From: CBFDCQ01 sp965603355 | Lineage (GTDB): Bacteria > Hydrogenedentota > CAZGCA01 > CBFDCQ01 | Length of the DNA stretch: 64,000 nt | Direction: 5' to 3' | Assembly (NCBI GenBank): GCA_965603355.1 | Contig: CBFDCQ010000007.1 | Location: forward strand, 1-64,000 | In this document: piece after piece, positions 17,670-25,812 of the stretch | How the letters are laid out: each line of letters begins with the position of its first letter | Position numbering within the stretch: position 1 is the stretch's first letter | Made by a program: the position numbers and the translations under genes | Notes under the pieces: model-generated | The model's database searches: none | What the model was told of the DNA's origin: nothing | Seen by the model: only the letters and a program-made list of their open reading frames with translations

Positions 17670-18379
17670 GATTGCGTTGGCGCGTTTTCCTCGGCTGGCC
17701 ATTCAAGCACATACTCTACAAACCGGACGCCCAGCGGTGTCAGCCAGAAAATATAGTTAGCGTATGGCTTACGTGCTTGCCGCGCTCCCGAGAACCCCGG
17801 AAAGTGTATGAGGTTGGCTGCGTTAAGGTCGCTGAGAAGTCCCATAAAGAGTTCCTCACTCACTCCAGACATGCTGCCTCGAAGCTTGCTGTACACTTCG
17901 TCGAACTGAAATTCCGTTCCTAAGGCTCCCGTGCGGAATTTCCTTTGCCCTCCCGTCAGTTTGTATAGTGACGCGGTAACATGGAGCGCGCCGGTTGAGA
18001 GGGAATCTAGGACTTTCGCAAAGTGCTCCAAATCGCGGTAGCTCAACTTGTCTGGGTCGTTATCGCGCAAGACAACGTTACATATGAGGGCCGCCGCCGC
18101 GCTGATCTTCTCTAGGCGAGTAGTCTGTATGACGGTGAAATAGCACGATGTGAATAATTCGAAGAATTCCTCCGGCTTGACTGTTTCGTTGTCCAAGCGG
18201 TCTTCGAGAAATTGCTGCCTTCGCTGTAATTCAGCTCCGAGCATTTGCAGAGATCTTGTGGCAGACCGAGGGCCATACTCCTCCAAGGACGTCGCCAGTG
18301 CAGGGAAGGGAGCCGGCAAGGCGGACAAGGCAATTTTGGCTCCGCTTATTACATGATCGATGATCGTTCTCTCTGACAT
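17666..18379 (-). CDS. unknown protein translationally coupled to the restriction-modification enzyme
   Basis: 237-residue protein, predicted cytoplasmic and largely helical, with no family I recognise. The N-terminus (SERTIIDHVISGAKIALSALPAPFPALATSLEEYG) could be weakly membrane-associated. The C-terminal half has winged-helix-like wording (FMGLLSDLNAANLIHFPG, then YIFWLTPLGVRFVEYVLEW), as in small DNA-binding domains; this is only a resemblance. The start at 18379 follows GGGAGGG. Its stop overlaps the start of the nuclease-methylase gene by 4 bases. An accessory role such as control, specificity or immunity in the same system is inferred from coupling alone. Confidence 0.7.
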   Translation of the reverse strand: MSERTIIDHVISGAKIALSALPAPFPALATSLEEYGPRSATRSLQMLGAELQRRQQFLEDRLDNETVKPEEFFELFTSCYFTVIQTTRLEKISAAAALICNVVLRDNDPDKLSYRDLEHFAKVLDSLSTGALHVTASLYKLTGGQRKFRTGALGTEFQFDEVYSKLRGSMSGVSEELFMGLLSDLNAANLIHFPGFSGARQARKPYANYIFWLTPLGVRFVEYVLEWPAEENAPTQS

Positions 18380-18435
18380 GACAAAACCCTCCCACCGCAG
18401 CCACAACCTCAATTCCGTCCGCTCCCCGCAATGAC

Positions 18436-18464
18436 AGGATACCTTGCTGATAGACTGAAATCAA
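18436..18464 (-). promoter_or_regulatory. predicted promoter for the restriction-modification operon
   Basis: On the minus strand, TTGATT (18464-18459) and TATCCT (18441-18436) with a 17-base spacer, about 57 bases before the ATG at 18379. Confidence 0.45.
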
Positions 18465-18514
18465 GAAGAAATCCGCTCGGTGTCGCCCGAATTCTCAATT
18501 ACCGCGAGATGGGT

Positions 18515-19582
18515 TCACTTTTCTCGAACGAGATCTTTCAGCTCGCCGCTGTAAATCGCTAGCCGGATGTCGCAATCTTTGGCGTCGAAATGGTTCCTCG
18601 GACCGTAGTACATGACGTACAGGTCATCGGCAAGTTTCAGCACTTCGCCGTCGTGACCTTTGACGAGCCGTTTGTTACGCGAAGTCCACTGCAGGCCGTC
18701 TGATGATGTCGCGAGCCGCACCCAGCTCTCCGGACAATGCGGCCGGAGAAAATCCCCGTAAAACATGTACCAGTTGTCGCCCTCGCGAATCACGTGCGTG
18801 AACTTGTACATCTCCTCCTCTTCATCGCCGTCAATCTTGATGGGTTTGGCGTTGTCGAAATCGAAATCCCTCTCATCGGGCGACTCGGCGCGGAACAGGC
18901 CTTGTGGCTCATGCCGCCGGTCCCAATAGTACATGTAGTACCTGCCCGCCTCCTCGTCGTGGACCACGTGGCAGTCCTCGACGTGGCCTATTTGGCTGAT
19001 CCGGCCCTCCTTGACGAAATGCCAGCCGTCCTCGGATTCGGCGTAGGCCCACTCGCAGGGCTCGTTCCCACCGCCGCCGCCGTACCACATCTTGAATATG
19101 CCGTTCTCGTGGATGACGTAGGGGTCCCACGTGCCGGTGCGGTCCCACTCGCCCTCGGCGCCTCTCGGCACAACCGGATTCGCTGAATCTTTGAGCCAGT
19201 GCACACCGTCGAGCGAGACTGCGTGGCCAATCTGGAGCGACTCGTACTCCGACGCATCCCAATCCTTCTCGCTGCGCACGCCCCAGGCCTCATAGTACAT
19301 GTGCAGCACGTCGTCGACTTTCAGAACGGTCATCGACCCGAGCGCCCCGGCATCCCACGTGCCCGTCTCTCCGGTCCTCAGGACAGGATTCCCGCCATAC
19401 TCCCTCCACTCGTTCTCCCCTGCGAGCGCCTTGATAATCTGCTGGTCGAAGGAGGTGTCCTTCAAGGCTTCGAGACGCTCGCCCAGCGGAGCGGCGCTCT
19501 TCTGTCCCGAGGTCCTACAGCTGCACAGGACAAAGGAAGTGCAGACTGCAGGTATCATTAACATCAATGCCACCTTCCTCAT
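18515..19582 (-). CDS. GH43-like five-bladed propeller lipoprotein
   Basis: 355-residue exported protein. The signal peptide (LMLMIPAVCTSFVLCSC) ends in cysteines suggesting lipoprotein processing. The body has repeated blade motifs typical of family 43/32/130-like glycosidases: NPVLRTGETGTWDAGALGSMTVL, DDVLHMYYEAWG, GHAVSLDGVHW, GTWDPYVIHENGIFKMWYGG and LATSSDGLQW. Likely acidic residues are present but I cannot assign the catalytic set. The start at 19582 is chosen because GGAGGGAGGAGG precedes it; the open frame continues 23 codons upstream. The role is probably arabinan or xylan side-chain hydrolysis, by fold only. It follows trpF by 49 bases on the same strand. Confidence 0.75.
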   Translation of the reverse strand: MRKVALMLMIPAVCTSFVLCSCRTSGQKSAAPLGERLEALKDTSFDQQIIKALAGENEWREYGGNPVLRTGETGTWDAGALGSMTVLKVDDVLHMYYEAWGVRSEKDWDASEYESLQIGHAVSLDGVHWLKDSANPVVPRGAEGEWDRTGTWDPYVIHENGIFKMWYGGGGGNEPCEWAYAESEDGWHFVKEGRISQIGHVEDCHVVHDEEAGRYYMYYWDRRHEPQGLFRAESPDERDFDFDNAKPIKIDGDEEEEMYKFTHVIREGDNWYMFYGDFLRPHCPESWVRLATSSDGLQWTSRNKRLVKGHDGEVLKLADDLYVMYYGPRNHFDAKDCDIRLAIYSGELKDLVREK

Positions 19583-19631
19583 CGTTCCTCCTCCCTCCGG
19601 ATTACACTGGTTCTTGACACGGCAGCAGCAG

Positions 19632-20315
19632 TCATCTTTCGTCTTGCGCAATTTCGGACACGGCCGCGTTGAAGTTGTCTACAAGCGCCCGCACTTTGTC
19701 GGGATCTTTCTTCCCTTTCGACGCCTCGACGCCGCTGGCAAGGTCTATGCCGTACGGACGCACCTCGAGGACGGCACTACGAACGTTGTCCGGATCGATT
19801 CCCCCGGCGAGGAATACAGGTATGGGAACCCGATCGACGATCCCTGCAGCAGCGTCCCAGTCGGCGACTTTGCCGGTACCGCCGAGCCGCAAAAACCCCT
19901 CGCTGGCGTCAACGCTGTCCACAAGAAACGCGTCAGCACCGGCATCGACGTACTCCTCCGGCGACGCCTCGCCCGGAACGGGCGGAACGTGGATCGTCTT
20001 CCAGACATCGCATCCCAATCGAGACTTCAGCTTCTTCACGAGTTCCGGCGATTCCCTGCAGACAAGCTGCACGGCGGACGGGCCTATCTCTCGCACAACT
20101 TCTTCCGCTTCTTCAACAGTCGGCTCGCACATCAATATGACTACCGGAATCTCCGATGCGGCAGCAACCGCACAAGCCCGCTCGAGCGAGAGGCTTCTCT
20201 CCGAAACGCTCACGTTGACGAGGATGCCGCAGTAGTCGGCCCCGGAACTCCCGACGAGTTTGGCGTCCTCGACGTTCGCGACGCCGCAGATCTTCAGTCG
20301 CGGTCGGTATGACAT
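19632..20315 (-). CDS. trpF: phosphoribosylanthranilate isomerase
   Basis: TrpF, a (beta/alpha)8 enzyme converting phosphoribosylanthranilate to the deoxyribulose isomer in tryptophan synthesis; 227 residues, normal length. LKICGVANVEDA contains the catalytic cysteine motif KICG. CGILV, LAGGIDPDNV and GIDLASGVEASKGKKDPDKV are the conserved substrate and phosphate-binding segments. The ATG at 20315 follows AAGGAGGAATGAG. No other trp gene is in the window, so trpF stands alone, as happens in several phyla. The usual catalytic aspartate is probably the D of FLVDSVDASEG. Confidence 0.93.
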   Translation of the reverse strand: MSYRPRLKICGVANVEDAKLVGSSGADYCGILVNVSVSERSLSLERACAVAAASEIPVVILMCEPTVEEAEEVVREIGPSAVQLVCRESPELVKKLKSRLGCDVWKTIHVPPVPGEASPEEYVDAGADAFLVDSVDASEGFLRLGGTGKVADWDAAAGIVDRVPIPVFLAGGIDPDNVRSAVLEVRPYGIDLASGVEASKGKKDPDKVRALVDNFNAAVSEIAQDER

Positions 20316-20433
20316 CTCATTCCTCCTTGCCAGCCACGCGCGCGCCAATCAGTCCATCGGTTTATACCATGATCCGCGCAAAGCAATGTTACTACAACGT
20401 GTTACGGTTTTCAAGAATCACCATGCGAACGGG

Positions 20434-20463
20434 TTGCCGGGAAGTGCCATATTGTGGTAATAT
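20434..20463 (+). promoter_or_regulatory. predicted promoter for the phosphate cotransporter-PhoU operon
   Basis: TTGCCG (20434-20439) and TAATAT (20458-20463), 18-base spacer, with a TGG extension just before the -10 (extended -10 type). About 130 bases of leader precede the ATG at 20595. I see no clear Pho box. Confidence 0.45.
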
Positions 20464-20594
20464 CGGGCGGTTTGCGGACCAGCAAGGTTGGCGTCGATCC
20501 CGGGCCGAGTAAGATCTGGATCGGCAGTTCGACTCTCCGGAGAGGAGATGTCGTAGAGACCATAACGATCGAGCGAAGTTGAAGGCTGTCACCC

Positions 20595-21743
20595 ATGGAA
20601 AGTTCCCGCGCCAAAGAGAGACTCCTGGTAGCGTCGCGTTGGCTGAGACTTGTCCTGTTCCTGTTCCTGTTCCTCTTAAGCATCGACCTGATGGGCGTGG
20701 CGTTGAAGATGCTCGGAAAGGACGTGGCTGAAAGAATCCTGGGCCTGACCAGCAACCCGGTCGCCGGTCTGTTCATCGGCATTCTCGCGACAAGCCTTGT
20801 GCAGAGTTCCTCGGCCACTACATCGACCGTGGTCACCATGACTGCTGCCGGCGTGCTGAGCGTGCGCAACGCGATTCCCATTGTGATGGGCGCAAACATC
20901 GGGACTACGGTTACAAACATACTCGTGTCACTCGTGCACGTTACTCGAAAGGACGAGTTCAATCGCGCTTTTGGCGGCGCGATAGTCCATGACGTCTTCA
21001 ACCTCCTTGCCGTGGCGGTGTTTCTGCCTCTGGAAATGGCCACGCATTTCATCCAACACAGTGCTGAAAAGTTGACAGCGGTCCTGGATAGCGCCGGCGG
21101 GCTCAAGGTAGCGAGCCCCGTCAAGCTCGTCGTCCGCCCTATCAGTGACGCCCTCAAACACTTCCTCACGGACGTGGCGGGGTTGGCTCAGCGGGTTGGC
21201 GGTGTGCTGTTGCTGGTGCTTGCGGCGGTGCTTCTGTTCCTGTCACTTTACCTCATTGTGAAACTGATCCGATCGTTGGTGCTCGGGACTCTGGAGAGCT
21301 TCTTCAACAAGCGGTTGTTCGTGAACGCCGGTTTCTTCTTTGTTATCGGACTGGTTATCACCGCGATCGTTCAGAGCAGCTCCGTGACAACGTCGTTGGT
21401 TGTTCCGCTCATCGGTGCCGGCGTGTTGACGGTGGAACGAGTTTATCCGTACATGCTCGGCGCGAACATAGGAACCACCGTCACCGGGTTTCTCGCGTCG
21501 CTCGCAGCCGTGGCTACCGGGGGCGCGTCCACCGGCGTGACGGTGGCGCTGAGCCATCTGTTTTTCAACATATGCGGCGCGGGCGTTTTCTATCCGTTGC
21601 GGTTCATCCCGATATCGCTCGCAAAAGCGTTTGGCGAACGCGCCGCGAACTCCAAGCTGTTCGCGCTGTCATACCTTCTCATCGTTTTCTTTATGGTGCC
21701 GTTTGTGATACTATTACTCCAAAAGTACGCCCTAGCGAGGTGA
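20595..21743 (+). CDS. Na+/phosphate cotransporter, NptA/SLC34 family
   Basis: 382-residue integral membrane protein with two inverted Na/Pi cotransporter repeats. The hallmark QSSS motif occurs twice, in LVQSSSATTSTVV (first half) and IVQSSSVTTSLVVP (second half). Each is followed by a GANIGTTVT segment that lines the transport path. It should take up inorganic phosphate with sodium at the inner membrane. The stop is 6 bases from the ATG of a PhoU-domain gene, so the pair form an operon. In many bacteria the PhoU domain is fused to this transporter; here it is a separate protein. Confidence 0.92.
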   Translation: MESSRAKERLLVASRWLRLVLFLFLFLLSIDLMGVALKMLGKDVAERILGLTSNPVAGLFIGILATSLVQSSSATTSTVVTMTAAGVLSVRNAIPIVMGANIGTTVTNILVSLVHVTRKDEFNRAFGGAIVHDVFNLLAVAVFLPLEMATHFIQHSAEKLTAVLDSAGGLKVASPVKLVVRPISDALKHFLTDVAGLAQRVGGVLLLVLAAVLLFLSLYLIVKLIRSLVLGTLESFFNKRLFVNAGFFFVIGLVITAIVQSSSVTTSLVVPLIGAGVLTVERVYPYMLGANIGTTVTGFLASLAAVATGGASTGVTVALSHLFFNICGAGVFYPLRFIPISLAKAFGERAANSKLFALSYLLIVFFMVPFVILLLQKYALAR

Positions 21744-21749
21744 TACATC

Positions 21750-22421
21750 ATGTTGGCTGAGATACTGGCGGTTCTGAGAGCTCACGACACACTGGGCGAG
21801 GCGTTGGAACTGTACAACTCGATGGTCGAGAACGTCAGGCAGATGTACGCACTGGTAATGGCCGCGCTGCGCGGTGAGAGTTCGGCGGATGCCGTGCAGG
21901 ACAAGGTCTACGAGATCGACAAAACGGTCAACGAACAGGAACGCAGCGTCCGGCGCATGCTCGTCAACCATCTCTCGCTCAGGACGCGGCACGATGCGCC
22001 GGCCTGCCTGGTGCTGATGAGCGTGGTAAAGGACACCGAGCGGTTGGGGGACTACTGCAAGAACCTGTTCGAGGTGGCGGAGATGTTCGGTCAGCCTCTT
22101 GCGCAGGGTCGGTACATGACGCCGTTGGTAGATATCAGCAAGAAGGTCGAGTCTCTGCTTGCGAGGGTCGGTGAGGCGTTTGTTAAATCCGAACGCGAGA
22201 TCGCCATCGCAGTCTGTCACGACAGCCATACGGTAGCCTCGGAATGTGACATGATCCTGAAACAGCTCATTCAGGACAAGATTCCGACGAACAAGGCGGT
22301 GGCTTACTCGCTGCTTTCACGCTATTTCAAACGTCTGGCGCGTCATCTGGGCAACATCGCATCGAGCGTGATCGTAGGCGTTGAGCAGATTGATTTCGAG
22401 CACCGTTCGTCGCGCGGTTAG
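21750..22421 (+). CDS. PhoU-domain protein
   Basis: 223-residue all-helical protein with PhoU-type three-helix bundles, including the acidic KDTERLGDYCKNLFEVAE motif that binds metal clusters and a second RYFKRLARHLGNIASSV near the C-terminus. GAGGTGATACATC precedes the ATG, 6 bases after the transporter stop. The expected role is to modulate the adjacent Na/Pi cotransporter according to phosphate status, as the fused PhoU domain does in related proteins. No pst genes or PhoR/PhoB are in the window. Confidence 0.85.
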   Translation: MLAEILAVLRAHDTLGEALELYNSMVENVRQMYALVMAALRGESSADAVQDKVYEIDKTVNEQERSVRRMLVNHLSLRTRHDAPACLVLMSVVKDTERLGDYCKNLFEVAEMFGQPLAQGRYMTPLVDISKKVESLLARVGEAFVKSEREIAIAVCHDSHTVASECDMILKQLIQDKIPTNKAVAYSLLSRYFKRLARHLGNIASSVIVGVEQIDFEHRSSRG

Positions 22422-22532
22422 GGCTTCGGTCCGCATCAGATACTCGCTTCTCTCCGCATTCTCGAACTTCCCATTGCAGGATGCGCCGTCGTCCACCCCG
22501 CGTGACAGGTATCGAGACGGAGAACGTGCGCG

Positions 22533-23516
22533 TTGCTTACTCCCAGCGATATCGGAATCATATTGAGCTACCGCTGTCTCACGCGTTGCAAACACTGCCT
22601 GTACGCCTGCGGTTTGCAGTGGAAAGACTGGTTCGACCCGGACGAGCTGCGTGAGGCGGTGGCCGCGATGCACGTCTGGAAACACGGGTTCCAGGTTCAT
22701 CTTACCGGCGGCGAACCTTTCCTGAACCTGCCTCTACTGGAGGAAGCAGTCAGCATAGTCGCGGAAGGAGGCATCCCTCAGTACGTCGAGACGAACGCGT
22801 CCTGGTGCTCGGACGAGGAAACGGCACGCGAACAGCTCACTCGGCTGCATGACCGCGGTCTACGTGCAATCCTGATAAGCTGTTCGCCGTTTCAGTGCGA
22901 GACAATCCCGCTCGCACGCGTGCTACTCTGCGCGGAAGTCTCAGCCGAGCTGTTTGGAAACGATAACGTCACACTCTACCTGCCGCACTGGGCCGGCGTC
23001 ATTGCCCGGTTCGGTGTCGAGGAACCCGTACCGCTGCAGGCTTACCTCGATAGATACGGTGAGGAGAAAGCCGGCGAACTTTTCTGGGAAGGTTATGGTC
23101 TAATAGGCGGCGGACGGTCGAGCTACCGGCTCGGACACCTGACGAACCGGTATCCCGCATCAGCATTTTCCGGGGACGACTGTCGCCGCGAACTGCTTTT
23201 TCCCCACCACTCGCACTTCGATCTGTACGGCAACCACATATCGTGGTTCTGCGGCGGTCTCAACGTCGGCCGCTGGCGCGACTTGGCGCAGACGATTCGC
23301 GACTTCGAACAGGGACGATACCCGCAGATCATTGAAATGCTGGTCACGGGCGGCGCTTCCGCCCTTTTCGAGTTCGCCGGCCGGAACCATGATTATGAGG
23401 AACTTCCGGACGGTTACACGAGCAAATGCCACCTTTGCGTGGATGTCCGCAAACACCTCTCAACGCGGGACGAGTTCCCGGAACTCCAGCCGCAACAGTT
23501 CTACACCGAGCTGTGA
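22533..23516 (+). CDS. radical SAM protein of unknown substrate
   Basis: 327-residue radical S-adenosylmethionine enzyme. CLTRCKHC gives the CX3CX2C cluster-binding motif close to the N-terminus, and VHLTGGEPF the SAM-binding GGE motif. The C-terminal half has further cysteines (DDCRREL, WFCGGLNVG, KCHLCVDV), which could hold an auxiliary cluster, but it is not a clear SPASM domain. The start is TTG at 22533; no strong ribosome site is visible, and no in-frame ATG fits because the cluster motif begins 15 residues in. It is not obviously an anaerobic sulfatase-maturing enzyme, although unmatured sulfatases are encoded in this window. The substrate is unknown. Confidence 0.82.
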   Translation: MLTPSDIGIILSYRCLTRCKHCLYACGLQWKDWFDPDELREAVAAMHVWKHGFQVHLTGGEPFLNLPLLEEAVSIVAEGGIPQYVETNASWCSDEETAREQLTRLHDRGLRAILISCSPFQCETIPLARVLLCAEVSAELFGNDNVTLYLPHWAGVIARFGVEEPVPLQAYLDRYGEEKAGELFWEGYGLIGGGRSSYRLGHLTNRYPASAFSGDDCRRELLFPHHSHFDLYGNHISWFCGGLNVGRWRDLAQTIRDFEQGRYPQIIEMLVTGGASALFEFAGRNHDYEELPDGYTSKCHLCVDVRKHLSTRDEFPELQPQQFYTEL

Positions 23517-23579
23517 CCAGAATGCAGCTGAAACAGCTTTTTCCCCTCGTCCCGGGCAAGAGAGGAGCCTGGAATAGCC

Positions 23580-23652
23580 GTAGGGGCGCTGCTTGCCGCG
23601 CCCGCATCTTCACGAGAGGCTGGCCGATGATGGGCGAGATGCCCGCCCTACC
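23580..23652. repeat. pair of GTAGGGGCG-type REP-like units in inverted orientation
   Basis: GTAGGGGCGCTGCTTGCC continuing to CGCGCCCGC (23580-23605), and facing it GGGCGAGATGCCC then GCCCTACC (23631-23652). The outer ends GTAGGGGCG and CGCCCTAC are inverted repeats of each other, so the whole reads like a small bipartite palindromic element. A related unit lies at 5988-6011. It occupies most of the gap between the radical SAM gene and glmS. Confidence 0.6.
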
Positions 23653-23670
23653 TGAGTCTGAGCGAGTCCC

Positions 23671-25500
23671 CTACTCCACCGTGACACTCTTGGCCAGGTT
23701 TCGCGGCTGGTCAACGTCGCAGCCGCGCTTCACGGCGATATGGTACGCCAGAAGCTGCAGCGGGACAGCAACCAGCAGCGGCGAGAACTCTTCCGGGCAG
23801 TCAGGCACGTAAACGACCTCGTCGGAATACTCCTTAATCTCCTCGTCACCCTCGGTTGCCACGGATATGATAATACCGCTCCGCGCTTTGATCTCCTGAA
23901 TGTTACTTACCATCTTGTCGTACACGTGGCCTTTCGGCACAATGCATACTACCGGGAAGGTATCATCCACCAGCGCGATTGGACCATGTTTCATCTCCCC
24001 GGCACTGCACCCCTCGGCGTGGATGTAGGATATCTCCTTGAGTTTGAGCGCACCTTCAAGCGCGTTGGGGAAATTGTAGCTCCGGCCGAGGAACAGGAAG
24101 CTTGACGCCTTGTGATACTTGTCAGCACACCGGAGTATCGTACTCTGGTCGTCGAGCACGCGCTGGATCCTGTCCGGTATGGCGCGCAGTTCCGCGACCA
24201 TCGCCTGCGCATCATCCTCGCTGATAGCGCCCTTCAGCCGACCGAGATACACGGTGAACAGCCAGAACGACATCATCTGCGCCGTGTACGCTTTGGTGGA
24301 GGCCACTCCTATCTCAGGTCCCGCATGCGTGTAAATCACGCCGTCCGACTCGCGCGCAACACTCGACCCGACAACGTTGACTATCGACACGATCTTCGCG
24401 CCTTTGGCTTTCGCCTCCCTGATGCCCGCGAGCGTGTCAGCGGTCTCGCCCGATTGAGATACCGCTATGATAATGCTGTCAGGCCCCACGAGCGGGTCGC
24501 GATACCTGAACTCCGAAGAGAGTTCGACCTCAACCGGCGTTCGGGTGAACCGCTCTATGAGATACCTTCCGGTCAGGCCCGCGTGCCACGCAGTGCCGCA
24601 ACAAGTCACGACGAACTTCCGGGCGGTTCTGAGTTCCTCCTCCGTGAGGTTCATCCCCTCAAGACTCACCTCGGCGGACCCCTCCGAAACGCGACCGCGC
24701 AGCGTGTTGCGGAGCGCCTCCGGCTGTTCGTGAATCTCTTTCAACATGAAATGCTCGTACCCGCCTTTTTCCGCTGCACTGACATCCCACTCTATTGTTG
24801 ACACAGGCATTTCTACCGGGTTGCCGTCCAAGTCCGTGACGAGGTACCCGTCACGGCCTACCTCGATCACCTGCTCGTCGCGCAGATATATCACCTTGCG
24901 CGTGTACTCCAGGATGGCGGGCACGTCCGACGCGATCAGGTTCTCCCCCTGTCCGACCCCAAATATGAGCGGGCTGCCGGACCGCGCAGCAACCAGGACG
25001 TCGGGCGCTCGCGCGCACACCACACCTATCGCATACGCTCCTTCCACCTCTTTGAGCGCGTCGCGGACCGCTTGCGCGAGTCCGTCTCTGTAATGTTTTT
25101 CTATCAGGTGGGCGATGACCTCGGTATCCGTATCCGACTTGAACGCGTGACCCTCGCTTCCCAGCCGTTCGCGCAGATCATGGTAATTCTCAATGATCCC
25201 GTTGTGCACGAGCGCAATTTCACCGGAACAGTCAAAATGGGGATGCGAGTTGCCCTCGCTCGGAACGCCGTGTGTCGCCCATCTTGTGTGTCCGATCCCA
25301 ACGGTTCCTTGCAGAACGTTTTCAGCAAGAGCGGCATCGAGCACTTTCAGTTTCCCGGAACGTTTGATGCAGGTTAGCTCGCCGTCATGTATGACCGCGA
25401 TCCCCGCAGAATCATACCCGCGATATTCCAGGCGGTGCAAACCGTCCATTATCGCCGGAGTCGCCTGTTTGCCCCCTATGTAACCTACAATTCCGCACAT
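23671..25500 (-). CDS. glmS: glutamine-fructose-6-phosphate aminotransferase (isomerising)
   Basis: GlmS makes glucosamine-6-phosphate from fructose-6-phosphate and glutamine, the entry step to UDP-N-acetylglucosamine and cell wall. 609 residues, the same length as the E. coli enzyme. MCGIVGYIGG places the nucleophile Cys2 right after the initiator Met, which fixes the start at 25500 (GGAGGAGAT upstream); the longer frame would bury it. GIGHTRWATHG and HNGIIENYHDLR belong to the glutaminase domain. Two SIS isomerase domains follow, with CCGTAWHAG and SQSGETADTL in the first, and the C-terminus is DQPRNLAKSVTVE. No glmS ribozyme was recognised upstream. Confidence 0.97.
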   Translation of the reverse strand: MCGIVGYIGGKQATPAIMDGLHRLEYRGYDSAGIAVIHDGELTCIKRSGKLKVLDAALAENVLQGTVGIGHTRWATHGVPSEGNSHPHFDCSGEIALVHNGIIENYHDLRERLGSEGHAFKSDTDTEVIAHLIEKHYRDGLAQAVRDALKEVEGAYAIGVVCARAPDVLVAARSGSPLIFGVGQGENLIASDVPAILEYTRKVIYLRDEQVIEVGRDGYLVTDLDGNPVEMPVSTIEWDVSAAEKGGYEHFMLKEIHEQPEALRNTLRGRVSEGSAEVSLEGMNLTEEELRTARKFVVTCCGTAWHAGLTGRYLIERFTRTPVEVELSSEFRYRDPLVGPDSIIIAVSQSGETADTLAGIREAKAKGAKIVSIVNVVGSSVARESDGVIYTHAGPEIGVASTKAYTAQMMSFWLFTVYLGRLKGAISEDDAQAMVAELRAIPDRIQRVLDDQSTILRCADKYHKASSFLFLGRSYNFPNALEGALKLKEISYIHAEGCSAGEMKHGPIALVDDTFPVVCIVPKGHVYDKMVSNIQEIKARSGIIISVATEGDEEIKEYSDEVVYVPDCPEEFSPLLVAVPLQLLAYHIAVKRGCDVDQPRNLAKSVTVE

Positions 25501-25592
25501 ATCTCCTCCACTATGGTTTCCAAAAGGCACACAGCGTTTGGGCAGCGCGTCAGCACCCCCTCCGCCACCAACTTCCTTCGATGTAATGCCAT

Positions 25593-25622
25593 ATTATATC
25601 AAAACGCGCGCCGTTTGCCCAA
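25593..25622 (-). promoter_or_regulatory. possible glmS promoter
   Basis: On the minus strand, a perfect TATAAT (25598-25593) with a poor TTGGGC (25622-25617) 18 bases upstream. About 90 bases of leader precede the glmS ATG. Confidence 0.4.
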
Positions 25623-25713
25623 CAGTGCAGCAATAGCACCCCACTGATCCCCGGTTTCTGAGACGGTTTGCAGGAGAAATCGGGATGATTGCGGTCATGA
25701 ATCAGATCCGCCC

Positions 25714-25741
25714 TTGCGAAAACGCGCTCTTATGGTATAAT
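25714..25741 (+). promoter_or_regulatory. predicted promoter for the flippase/J-domain genes
   Basis: TTGCGA (25714-25719) and a perfect TATAAT (25736-25741), 16-base spacer, with a TGG just before the -10. About 65 bases precede the TTG start at 25813. Confidence 0.5.
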
Positions 25742-25812
25742 AGCGCGAACTTCATCGGGGCGGTCCGTAGCGGAAGCGGACTCTAAATGCTGCTCATGAA
25801 GGGAGAGACCTC

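Larger units (their letters stand above)
25501..25812. other. divergent intergenic region between glmS and the flippase gene
   Basis: 312 bases without a gene. It holds predicted outward promoters for both flanking genes (listed separately) and an A/T-rich patch (CCATATTATATC) unlike its surroundings. I see no tRNA, terminator or conserved riboswitch in it. Confidence 0.5.

Noticed and set aside
20505..20550. Possible tRNA T-arm (AGTTCGACTCT) upstream of the phosphate cotransporter
   Set aside because: The flanking 5-base arms do not pair and no acceptor or anticodon stem is present.
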